Assembly (NCBI GenBank): GCA_947259645.1
Contig: CAMYND010000034.1
Span: 1-61,216, forward strand
Origin: Thermodesulfovibrionia bacterium
GTDB lineage: Bacteria > Nitrospirota > Thermodesulfovibrionia > UBA6902
Direction: 5' to 3'
Length of the DNA: 61,216 nucleotides
A program made the position numbers and the translations under genes. Under the pieces are notes generated by a model that worked only from the letters and a program-made list of their open reading frames with translations, ran no database searches and was not told where the DNA came from. Positions within the stretch are counted from its first letter, which is position 1; every line of letters begins with the position of its first letter. Shown here one piece after another: positions 54,567 to 61,216 of this stretch.

Positions 54567-55242
54567 GGATCACCTTGTAAAGAGCCTGTTCACGCTTTCT
54601 TGCTTCAATAGTTGTCACCGGTGAAGCGATCAGGTGGAAGGGCAGAGAGGGTAATAGAACCAGAAATAATATGAAATGTACTGCGAAGAGCCTGCTCTCA
54701 GGAAGAGTGGCCGGGGCAGCTGTTACCATACCGAAAACAAAAGCTTTAGCATTCACCAGGTCAGTTCTGAAAAGGCTGGACATGAATATTCCCGTCAAAC
54801 TTGTCAGCATGAGCAACCCGACGAGAAAAAAATTGTATACGGACAGGTATCTGTCTTTCCCCCCGGTTAAACGTACAATCAGGATCAGGAGCAGGGATAG
54901 TGGCAGGATATATCCCGCTATCTTACCGGCCGGCTGGATAAAAACAATAAACCCGGGCACAGGATAAAGAACGTAACGCAGATGCCTGAGAAGCACCAGA
55001 AAGAACGACAGATGGAATGTCCATGAGGCAGCCCAGAGCAGTTTATTCGTGGCATAGACCCTTCTGAAAAAAAGGATATCGAGGAGCGCATTCCAGAGTA
55101 ATGATGGGGAGATTTTCCCGTTCACCAGGGGATCTGATGCCGGCTCTTTATCAGCGTTGATCCATGACCATATATGAGAAAAAAGCCTGATCAGGAATAG
55201 TATGAAAGCACAATATGCACTCAGTGTTAAAAAAAAACTCAT
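54556..55242 (-). CDS. HdrE/NarI-like membrane b-type cytochrome
   Basis: 228 residues, five membrane helices. Haem-ligand-type histidines in TFHLSFFLVLLRHLRYVL (in part) and FAVHFILFLVLLPSLPFHLIA (in part). NarI/HdrE family. Together with the HdrD-like subunit (genes overlap by 11 bp) it would link the quinone pool to disulfide reduction at the cytoplasmic face of the inner membrane. Confidence 0.85.
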   Translation of the reverse strand: MSFFLTLSAYCAFILFLIRLFSHIWSWINADKEPASDPLVNGKISPSLLWNALLDILFFRRVYATNKLLWAASWTFHLSFFLVLLRHLRYVLYPVPGFIVFIQPAGKIAGYILPLSLLLILIVRLTGGKDRYLSVYNFFLVGLLMLTSLTGIFMSSLFRTDLVNAKAFVFGMVTAAPATLPESRLFAVHFILFLVLLPSLPFHLIASPVTTIEARKREQALYKVIHEK

Positions 55243-55265
55243 CTTTTATATTAATACAAAAATTG

Positions 55266-55589
55266 TCACTCTTTCCTGTTATCCATAAACTCAATGTTTA
55301 CATTATCAGCCAGGCACAGACCAAGTTCAACCTCTGCAGCTTTCAATATTGCAGAGGGGACTGGACAGGCGGTATGCTTTAAATGCTTCGCAGCAGACCT
55401 GTACACAGGGTTGGTCTTGAAATCGGTAAAAAGACTTTTCATCTCTAGTATGGCGATATCATCCTGCATGTTCATGATCATTTCGCACTCTGTTTCAAGA
55501 GAGATCCGTACGCTCTTATCTTCTGTTTTTTCTGCTGTAATGACAACCGCATGCTTGCAATTACCGGCGTTTACTTTTACTTTTGTCAT
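55266..55589 (-). CDS. Small conserved protein (DUF6951-like)
   Basis: 107 residues. Starts MTKVKVNAGNCKHAVVITAEK and holds ETECEMIMNMQ, NPVYRSAAKHLKHTACPVPSAILKAAEVE (in part). Conserved Cys residues and a HLKH-x-ACPVP motif suggest metal or cluster binding. It resembles what I remember as DUF6951, seen near corrinoid methyl-transfer genes; that name is from memory and is not confirmed. Sits between the RACo-like activator and the HdrE-like subunit. Confidence 0.65.
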   Translation of the reverse strand: MTKVKVNAGNCKHAVVITAEKTEDKSVRISLETECEMIMNMQDDIAILEMKSLFTDFKTNPVYRSAAKHLKHTACPVPSAILKAAEVELGLCLADNVNIEFMDNRKE

Positions 55590-55603
55590 GGTATGTTCGT
55601 TTA

Positions 55604-57577
55604 TTAGCCTTTAATCTCTAGTTTACTCCCTGACTTCTGTAATAGCTCTTTCAGGTTCGGAAATTTATCTTTCATATGCGGAATATGCATTGCCTGCATG
55701 AACTCTTTTTCAAACGTCGGATCAGTCGCTATCTCAATAAACTCGACCCATCGTGCCTTGTCATTTGCCTCAACCCGCTTCCCTTTATTGAGCAAAGCCA
55801 TTCGTGCCCCGTCACCGGCTGCATTTCCCACAGCATATACCATGTCTATCGGACAGTCCGGAAACATCCCGAGGGTCAACGATGCTTCTGTACTGATATG
55901 GCTTCCGAATGCCCCTGCAAGGACTACGCGGTCAAGTTTGGACACTCCCAGCTTATTCATCATTAATTTAGCACCTGCGTACAGCGCGCCTTTTGCAAGC
56001 TGCAGCGCTCTGACATCCCCCTGGGTAATCGTGATATCAGTTCCGATGGATGTCTCTTCAGCCCATGCAAGGACATATTCCGGCTTTCCATCAACATCTT
56101 TCCTTACCCGCGGTGTATCGAGATCTTTCGCGAACCTGCCGGATTTATCTATGATGCCGGCCTTGAACATTTCTGCGACGACCTCTATAATCCCGGAGCC
56201 GCACAAACCCTTGGCATCAACTTTTTTAAGGTGCGAGTGCCAGTCAGTCTTTCCAATTACCTTGTATTTAGGCTCTTTTGTCTCAGGGTCAATCTGGACT
56301 ACCTCAATCGCTCCGGGTGCGGCCCTCATCCCGAACTTGATCTGGGCCCCTTCGAAGGCAGGGCCTGTTGCGCAGGATGTGGAACAGATTTTGTCCCTGT
56401 TTCCCAGGAGAAGCTCACCGTTGGTCCCGATGTCGATGACGAGGACCATTTCATCCTGTTTATACTGTTCTTCAGCAATAAGGACGCCAACATTGTCTGC
56501 ACCGACAAACCCCGCTTCTATCGGAAGCACATGTATGTATGCTGAAGGATTTATCTTTAGCCCTATGTCACGGGCCTTGATGTCCAGGGAATTCTGCACA
56601 GCCGGGATAAAGGGCGAGCGTCCGATATAAATAGGATTAAATCCGAGAAATATATGGTGCATGGCAGTATTGAAAACAATAGTCAGGTCGTCTATTGCAA
56701 AACCCGGATCAGGCCCGTCCTCTCTAATTTCAGAAACAACCTTGACTATTATCTCATTCAGCCCGTCTATGATGGCTCTGTGCATTTTATCGAGCCCGTC
56801 GTCATTGGTCATCGCGTAGGTAATGCGGGACATTACGTCCTCTCCATAGGGGACCTGGGGGTTCATCATTGATTCAGTGTTGACAACTTTGCCTGTTATC
56901 AAATCAGAGAGGTACCCGACGCAGGTAGTTGTCCCAATATCCACGGCAAGCCCATAGCATCGCTCCTCAAATCCGGGCTCCACCTTTATTATCTCTTTGT
57001 CCATCCATACAGTAACTGTGGCTTTCCAGTTACCCTGCCGTAAGACATCCTGCAGGCTCTTTAAGACGACAAAGTCAAAAGTAAGCCCCTTTAACCCATA
57101 GTCTTCCTCCAGAAACTTCAATACCCGTTCATAATCTCCGGTAGTCATGTCATGAAGCGTGGGTGCGGCGAGATCGATGTTGTACTTTCTCACTGCAGGG
57201 TCCAAAGCAATTGAAAGCTCCTTTGCTGCCTTGCGTACAACCTGCTTGCCTGCCCTGGAGCGCTCAGGGACAAAGATCTTGACATCACCGTGGACTTCTG
57301 CTGTGCAGGCAAGGCGTATTCCCGGCCCGTCCTCGGGTTTTATATGCTTTATTTCATCTTCTATAATAGGCGAGAGGTGGGACATTCCGGATTCCAGATT
57401 GTCTTTCTCAAAATAGCCTTCTTCTATTCGTACCTTGCACTTTCCGCATACTTTTTTGTTTCCGCATAATCCTTCGATGTCGACCCCGAGTGATTGGGCG
57501 GCTTCAAGTAATGTCTTTCCATCTTCTACTTCACCTCTACTTCCCGAAGGCTGAAATATTACCTTGTGCTTTTTCAT
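55604..57577 (-). CDS. Corrinoid protein reductive activator (RACo/ASKHA, 2Fe-2S)
   Basis: 657 residues. N-terminal 2Fe-2S ferredoxin domain (~1-95) with C38, C44, C47 (LCGNKKVCGKC) and a fourth Cys in RLACTAEV. Middle linker, then a large ASKHA ATPase domain (DUF4445; ~210-625) with VDIGTTTCVGYL, DIGTNGELLLG, CATGPAFEGAQI and GAFGSHIS. Such proteins use ATP to reduce inactive Co(II)-corrinoid to Co(I). Located three genes after the methyltransferase and one after the 4Fe-4S protein, so its target is probably the corrinoid protein of this operon. Confidence 0.93.
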   Translation of the reverse strand: MKKHKVIFQPSGSRGEVEDGKTLLEAAQSLGVDIEGLCGNKKVCGKCKVRIEEGYFEKDNLESGMSHLSPIIEDEIKHIKPEDGPGIRLACTAEVHGDVKIFVPERSRAGKQVVRKAAKELSIALDPAVRKYNIDLAAPTLHDMTTGDYERVLKFLEEDYGLKGLTFDFVVLKSLQDVLRQGNWKATVTVWMDKEIIKVEPGFEERCYGLAVDIGTTTCVGYLSDLITGKVVNTESMMNPQVPYGEDVMSRITYAMTNDDGLDKMHRAIIDGLNEIIVKVVSEIREDGPDPGFAIDDLTIVFNTAMHHIFLGFNPIYIGRSPFIPAVQNSLDIKARDIGLKINPSAYIHVLPIEAGFVGADNVGVLIAEEQYKQDEMVLVIDIGTNGELLLGNRDKICSTSCATGPAFEGAQIKFGMRAAPGAIEVVQIDPETKEPKYKVIGKTDWHSHLKKVDAKGLCGSGIIEVVAEMFKAGIIDKSGRFAKDLDTPRVRKDVDGKPEYVLAWAEETSIGTDITITQGDVRALQLAKGALYAGAKLMMNKLGVSKLDRVVLAGAFGSHISTEASLTLGMFPDCPIDMVYAVGNAAGDGARMALLNKGKRVEANDKARWVEFIEIATDPTFEKEFMQAMHIPHMKDKFPNLKELLQKSGSKLEIKG

Positions 57578-57598
57578 GTATACTTCTCCATTCAGACG

Positions 57599-58276
57599 TT
57601 AAATTATTTTCTTTTGAACCCTTGAATCCTCGACTACCCGGACTCTTTTATGCTCCTTCCGTCCATGAGGACAGATATTGATGCACAAGCCGCAATTCGG
57701 TTTGCCATTGACCCTCCTGCGTTCTTTCTTGTGATCCCTGCAATTCTGTAACCTGACAAGCTCGACGTATGGTTTTCTTCTGGACCATTTATTTCCGGTA
57801 ATTGCTCCTGAAGGACAATGCTCAACACACAATGTGCAGTCTCCGCAGAGGGTTGTAGTAATAGGCGTTCCTGTTTTCAGTGGCGCATCTGTCAGGACTG
57901 TTGCAAGGGACAGACGCGGACCGTGTTCCGGACTGATGAGAAGGCCGTTTCGCCCGATCCACCCGATACCGGCTGACGTTGCGGCCATTTTATGGGGGAA
58001 GAGAGGATAAAGCTTTGCGATGAAAGTATTCTTTATCCTGTCTGAGTCAGCCGGTATACTCAAATACTTAAAGCCTTCTTTTTTAAGAATAAGAACAGCC
58101 TTCCGTTTGAGGTTGCCCAGCAGGTGCACGGTGTTTTCATTGAGATTCCTGAAGACACCTATTGATATCGCCTTTGTCAGGTGGGCAATTTCGGGCTTCA
58201 GAAAATCTCCCACATCGGCAAAACCTACCACATCAGCTCCACCTTCAGTCAATGCCTTTCTGAGAAGGTCATTCAT
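57599..58276 (-). CDS. Short 4Fe-4S protein related to epoxyqueuosine reductase
   Basis: 225 residues. N-terminal half resembles QueG/RdhA-type folds (TSAGIGWIGRNGLLISPEHGPRLSL in part); C-terminal CGDCTLCVEHCPSGAI and CGLCINICPHG make two 4Fe-4S clusters. Shorter than QueG (~370) and without its cobalamin-binding part in full. It overlaps the corrinoid gene by one base (TAATG), which suggests it donates electrons to the activator or corrinoid. Confidence 0.8.
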   Translation of the reverse strand: MNDLLRKALTEGGADVVGFADVGDFLKPEIAHLTKAISIGVFRNLNENTVHLLGNLKRKAVLILKKEGFKYLSIPADSDRIKNTFIAKLYPLFPHKMAATSAGIGWIGRNGLLISPEHGPRLSLATVLTDAPLKTGTPITTTLCGDCTLCVEHCPSGAITGNKWSRRKPYVELVRLQNCRDHKKERRRVNGKPNCGLCINICPHGRKEHKRVRVVEDSRVQKKII

Positions 58277-58965
58277 TAACCTTTCTTTTTTTCAGCCTCT
58301 TCCTTTAATTTTTTCAGGGAGCTAATCATGTTTATCGCGTCCTTAAGTGCGTTGTTTGCATCAGCGGAATATCCGTCAGCACCCCATTTATCAGCTATGT
58401 CCGCTGATACAGGAGCGCCGCCTATCATTATTTTTATGTCCGGGTTCTTTGCCTTCAGATCATCGATTACCTTCTTCATGCCGACCATGGTTGTTGTCAT
58501 CATGGCAGAAAGGCAGACCAGGTCTGAGTCGGTCTTCATCTGTTCTTCAACGAACTTGTCCAGGGGAACATCCTTGCCAAGGTCGTATACCTGGAACCCG
58601 GCTACATCAAACATCATTTTGACAATGTTCTTTCCTATGTCATGAACATCACCTTCAACAGTACCGATAACAACAGATCCCTTTACTCCGAGGTCGAGCT
58701 GTGTTACATGAGGTTTTAATATGTCCAGCCCTACATAAAGAGCGTCAGCGCACATGAGAAGCTCCGGCACAAAATATTCCTGTGACTCGAAAAGTCTTCC
58801 CACTTCTTCCATGCCGCTCACCAGTCCGTTGAAGATGGCGTCATTCGGCTCAAGGCCTTCTTTCAGGGCTTCCTCAGCGCCTTCTTTGGAAGCGTCTTCG
58901 TCATACTGGATAACAGCCTCTTTTAGTTTTGCCAGTATCTCTTTTGTTTTTTCTTCTGTTGCCAT
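58276..58965 (-). CDS. Methyltransferase cognate corrinoid protein
   Basis: 229 residues after AGGAGG. Helical cap domain (~1-95; LVSGMEEVGRLFESQEYFVPELLMCADAL in part), then the B12-binding domain with H108 in EGDVHDIGKN, LSAMMTTTM and GGAPVSADIADKWGADGYS. Carries the methyl group on cobalt between methyltransferases. It lies 3 bp after the MtaA-like gene. Closest to MtbC/MtmC-type corrinoid proteins by layout. Confidence 0.95.
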   Translation of the reverse strand: MATEEKTKEILAKLKEAVIQYDEDASKEGAEEALKEGLEPNDAIFNGLVSGMEEVGRLFESQEYFVPELLMCADALYVGLDILKPHVTQLDLGVKGSVVIGTVEGDVHDIGKNIVKMMFDVAGFQVYDLGKDVPLDKFVEEQMKTDSDLVCLSAMMTTTMVGMKKVIDDLKAKNPDIKIMIGGAPVSADIADKWGADGYSADANNALKDAINMISSLKKLKEEAEKKKG

Positions 58966-58968
58966 AAA

Positions 58969-60003
58969 TTACCTCCTGTATTTTTTTACCTCGTCCATCA
59001 TTGCATGAAAGTTTTCCGGGGGTACTGTCGGCCAGATGTCGCATCCGGGCCAGACAGCATTCACTCCATTGTTCATACACTGTTTCATCGTTTCCCTGAC
59101 CAGGTCAGTTGTTCCTGATACAAGAATATTGTAGGGGTCGTAATTGCCAAATAACAGTGCGTCATCACCTATCTTTTTTCTGGTTTCAATGACGTCATTT
59201 TTCTGGTCCACACTGATGGCGCCTGCGCCGGACTCGACCATGAATCCGGCGATGTCATTGGTTTTGCCGCAAATGTGGATTACGCTGTCTTTCTTTAACT
59301 CCGCAAATATTTTTTTCAGATAGGGGAGGATCAGGTTTTTAAATACCCTCGGACTGAGCACGTCAGAGGTTGCCCCCATCTCCCGTACCGTTATGTAGTC
59401 GGCGCCCGCTTCTTCATATTCTTTCGCAATCACGATGAGTGCGTCTGCCATCATCTCAAGCAGCTTTCCTATCTTGTCCGGTTTTTTAAAGGACAGTTTC
59501 AGGAGAGTGTTCAGCTCCATAATCTGACCTGCCAGGGTGAATGGACCAAGAACGTGCGCGCCGATAGCAACGTCATTGCCTATGTCTTTCTTCAGAAGAC
59601 CGATGACCTCTTTCATCATCGACACCCTTCCCCTGGTTGCAAGGTCAGAGGGGAGCTGAATGTCTATTTCATCTTCAGTGTTAATCAGCTTTGTTTTGAT
59701 TGTCGGATAAAGAATATCCTCCAGATGGGAATATACATTAATCTCACATCCCAGTGCCTCAGCCTCAACGCAGAGGTCAAAGGGCACCACTGCACACTCG
59801 AAGCCGAATAATTTGTATGATGATGCCGCAGAGTCCGCCATCATTTGCGCGTTAGAATGTACCGCAGCGAATTTGTAGCCAAACTTTTTCAGCCCCTCTG
59901 CCGTGACATTTCCCATGCCGCTGAAACAGGGAGGCCTGTCAATCTCCTCACCGGCAAAGAGTTTAAGCACCCTTTCCCGTGATGTCATCGAGTTTTCTGT
60001 CAT
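58969..60003 (-). CDS. Methylcobamide:thiol methyltransferase, MtaA/MtbA-like (UroD superfamily)
   Basis: 344 residues after GGAGATG. UroD-type barrel with TSRERVLKLFAGEEIDRPP at the start. The zinc ligands known from MtaA/MtbA are all present: H243-x-C245 in HICGKT and C321 in PGCDIWP. Uroporphyrinogen decarboxylases lack this set. In methanogens the zinc binds and activates coenzyme M, which takes the methyl group from the corrinoid protein. Here the corrinoid gene is 3 bp downstream. The acceptor thiol is not proved; the operon's coenzyme M genes make coenzyme M the best guess. Confidence 0.85.
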   Translation of the reverse strand: MTENSMTSRERVLKLFAGEEIDRPPCFSGMGNVTAEGLKKFGYKFAAVHSNAQMMADSAASSYKLFGFECAVVPFDLCVEAEALGCEINVYSHLEDILYPTIKTKLINTEDEIDIQLPSDLATRGRVSMMKEVIGLLKKDIGNDVAIGAHVLGPFTLAGQIMELNTLLKLSFKKPDKIGKLLEMMADALIVIAKEYEEAGADYITVREMGATSDVLSPRVFKNLILPYLKKIFAELKKDSVIHICGKTNDIAGFMVESGAGAISVDQKNDVIETRKKIGDDALLFGNYDPYNILVSGTTDLVRETMKQCMNNGVNAVWPGCDIWPTVPPENFHAMMDEVKKYRR

Positions 60004-60070
60004 TTCATCTCCTTTATCATTTCCCTAGTGATCAGGGCGAGGCAGGGCCTGGCCCTCTGTTCATTTGACG

Positions 60071-61018
60071 TTATTTTCTTGCTGCTCCTGCAGCAAGTTT
60101 TTCAAGAAAGTCGCCAAAATATTTTCTGATCGGCAGATTGTCATTTTCAGGAATAACTTGTGTCTCATCATAAACAAGTGTGGAGAGAAGGATATGGGCT
60201 GTTGCAACAGCAGGGAAAATACGCGGTGCCGTAACAATAGGACCATAAAAGTTAAAGTCACTCCAGAGGACCGAAGACATTCCCTGTGCAACAGCGTCCA
60301 TTGCCTTGAAACCTTCCAGACCCCACACCTCTCTTGATTCTTTCCACATATGCGTCCCGTTAGAGTATGCGCCGCCGCAGGGGAGGCCTGTCTTGTCTTT
60401 AATTATTTTATTTGCCAGTAATGAGAATGATGTTGCCGGAAGGTTCATGACCGAGGTGTCAACGATAATGGTATCAAAACTGTCAGCTCCCTGCTCCAGG
60501 AGACTCTCCAGGGACTTGAGCCTGCCCGAAGGAGACTGGTCTTTATCATCAAATGCCTGCACAACAACATGTTTTATGCCGAGATCTTTTAATTTATTGA
60601 CCTGCCCTTTTATGTCTTTGTCCCAGGGAGTGATACTGTTATAAAGGAATTTGTCCTGCACTCCCAGTTTAGCGACATACTCGGTGGCCTTTGCCCTTTT
60701 TTCAGCAACCCACATGTCTATGCCGAAGGGCATATCTGTTGTCTCAAGAAAAAAATCAATATATATCTGGGCCTCATCAGCCGTATTAGCTACCATGGCT
60801 ACCATGGAAGGAATACCTGTGGAGGCAGAGAGTTCTTCCTGTTTTTTGATCAGTTCTTTTGCTCTTTCCCGGTCGAAATTGCCCTTTCTGTCCTGGAGGA
60901 TCCTGTCTTTGTTGTGAAACATGGACGCAATTTGAAGTGGAGGATGTTCTCCCGGCTGACCACCGACTTTGATTTTGTTCAGGTCGAAAACTTTTTGTTC
61001 TGTTTTAAAGTGAAACAT
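60071..61018 (-). CDS. MtrH/MtgA-family tetrahydropterin:corrinoid methyltransferase
   Basis: 315 residues after AAGGAG. MtrH family: GGQPGEHPPLQIASMF near the start, MVANTADEAQIYIDFF, SLESLLEQGAD, and GLPCGGAYSNGTHMWKE (in part). Its relatives transfer methyl between tetrahydrofolate or tetrahydromethanopterin and a corrinoid protein (MtrH in methanogens, MtgA in glycine betaine users). It would join the operon's corrinoid protein to the one-carbon pool. Confidence 0.9.
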   Translation of the reverse strand: MFHFKTEQKVFDLNKIKVGGQPGEHPPLQIASMFHNKDRILQDRKGNFDRERAKELIKKQEELSASTGIPSMVAMVANTADEAQIYIDFFLETTDMPFGIDMWVAEKRAKATEYVAKLGVQDKFLYNSITPWDKDIKGQVNKLKDLGIKHVVVQAFDDKDQSPSGRLKSLESLLEQGADSFDTIIVDTSVMNLPATSFSLLANKIIKDKTGLPCGGAYSNGTHMWKESREVWGLEGFKAMDAVAQGMSSVLWSDFNFYGPIVTAPRIFPAVATAHILLSTLVYDETQVIPENDNLPIRKYFGDFLEKLAAGAARK

Positions 61019-61032
61019 GCAATCTCCTTAAG

Positions 61033-61090
61033 GTAGGGGCACGGCATGCCGTGCCCTTACGAGTTTGTCAGGGCAATTCATGAATTGCCC
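61033..61090. repeat. REP-like palindromes, second locus
   Basis: A GGGGCACGGC/GCCGTGCCC palindrome at 61033-61060 and an AATTCATGAATT-centred one at 61071-61090. They are related to the pair at 5651-5730 and lie in the gap between the first two genes of the methyl operon. Confidence 0.6.
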
Positions 61091-61104
61091 CTTCGAACGA
61101 TTAT

Positions 61105-61216
61105 TTAGAAAATGCCGTGGTCGAACTTTGGCTGCGGCAGGTACTCCCACTCTTCACCCTTGTTGAACTTGGCCTCAATATCCAGGCACTTCAGGGCATA
61201 TTCAAACGCATAGGGA
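61105..61216 (-). CDS. C-terminal fragment of unidentified protein
   Basis: Only the last 36 residues are inside the window, beginning PYAFEYALKCLDIEAKF and ending QPKFDHGIF before the stop at 61105-61107. The family cannot be named from this. It is upstream of the MtrH-like gene in the same direction and probably part of the operon; a substrate methyltransferase or other one-carbon enzyme would fit. Confidence 0.7.
   Translation of the reverse strand, partial: PYAFEYALKCLDIEAKFNKGEEWEYLPQPKFDHGIF

Noticed and set aside
1-61216. CRISPR arrays, rRNA genes, replication origin
   Set aside because: No regularly spaced repeats, rRNA sequence or DnaA-box cluster were seen.

Overview
The window is a bacterial chromosome segment. 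Bacterial features are the Shine-Dalgarno sequences, the lipoprotein signal peptides, ClpB/DnaJ/HspR, RecQ and the CCA-encoding tRNA genes. Rubredoxin, a multiheme c-type cytochrome, corrinoid methyltransferases, an HdrDE-like iron-sulfur complex and a probable selenoprotein point to a strict anaerobe with a Gram-negative envelope. The gene mix (IspH-UbiA fusion, DUF2155 lipoprotein, HspR with DnaJ/ClpB, large PAS/GAF kinases) would suit Nitrospirota (Thermodesulfovibrionia-like) or a deltaproteobacterial sulfate reducer. That placement is inference only.

Layout. 1-12 kb: core genes, namely a DUF4197 protein (cut by the edge), an IspH-UbiA fusion with deoC and a class IV aminotransferase, a frameshifted polyprenyl-phosphate sugar transferase, rubredoxin, an RNase Z-like hydrolase, galT, a large GAF/PAS kinase with its receiver protein, tRNA-Ser, a DUF2155 lipoprotein and tRNA-Arg(ACG). 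12.65-25.5 kb: an AT-rich accessory region bounded by copies of the 3' end of that tRNA-Arg (12654, 24527, 25506), read here as two tandem integrated elements. The first carries a decayed RecB-like/IS66-like transposase, a DUF433/DUF5615 toxin-antitoxin pair, a thioredoxin-fold/TPR protein flanked by perfect 101-bp repeats, an ECF sigma factor with two small proteins, and a leftward respiratory-type block (DUF5666 protein, b-type cytochrome, 13-heme cytochrome c, response regulator, broken kinase). The second, about 1 kb, carries only a VapBC-like pair. No integrase is visible.

25.8-51 kb: core genes again, namely an Old Yellow Enzyme, a peroxiredoxin-like gene with an in-frame UGA where the first CxxC cysteine belongs and a SECIS-like hairpin (a probable selenoprotein), an APC permease, a BrkB/YihY protein, an amidohydrolase, a PHP hydrolase, a TIGR04282 transferase, dnaJ-hspR-clpB, a ligand-binding lipoprotein with a hybrid sensor kinase, recQ, a PAS-LuxR regulator, sugar ABC transporter genes, an HNH endonuclease and envelope proteins.

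51-61.2 kb: the most striking region, one compact leftward operon. In transcription order it encodes an unidentified partial protein, an MtrH/MtgA-like methyltransferase, an MtaA/MtbA-like methylcobamide:thiol methyltransferase, a corrinoid protein, a short Fe-S protein, a RACo-type corrinoid reductive activator, a small conserved protein, HdrE-like and HdrD-like subunits, cysteate synthase and fused sulfopyruvate decarboxylase. The last two are coenzyme M biosynthesis enzymes of the Methanosarcina route. Their tight coupling to methyl-transfer and Hdr genes suggests that this bacterium makes coenzyme M, or a related sulfonate thiol, and uses it in corrinoid methyl metabolism with disulfide recycling at the membrane.
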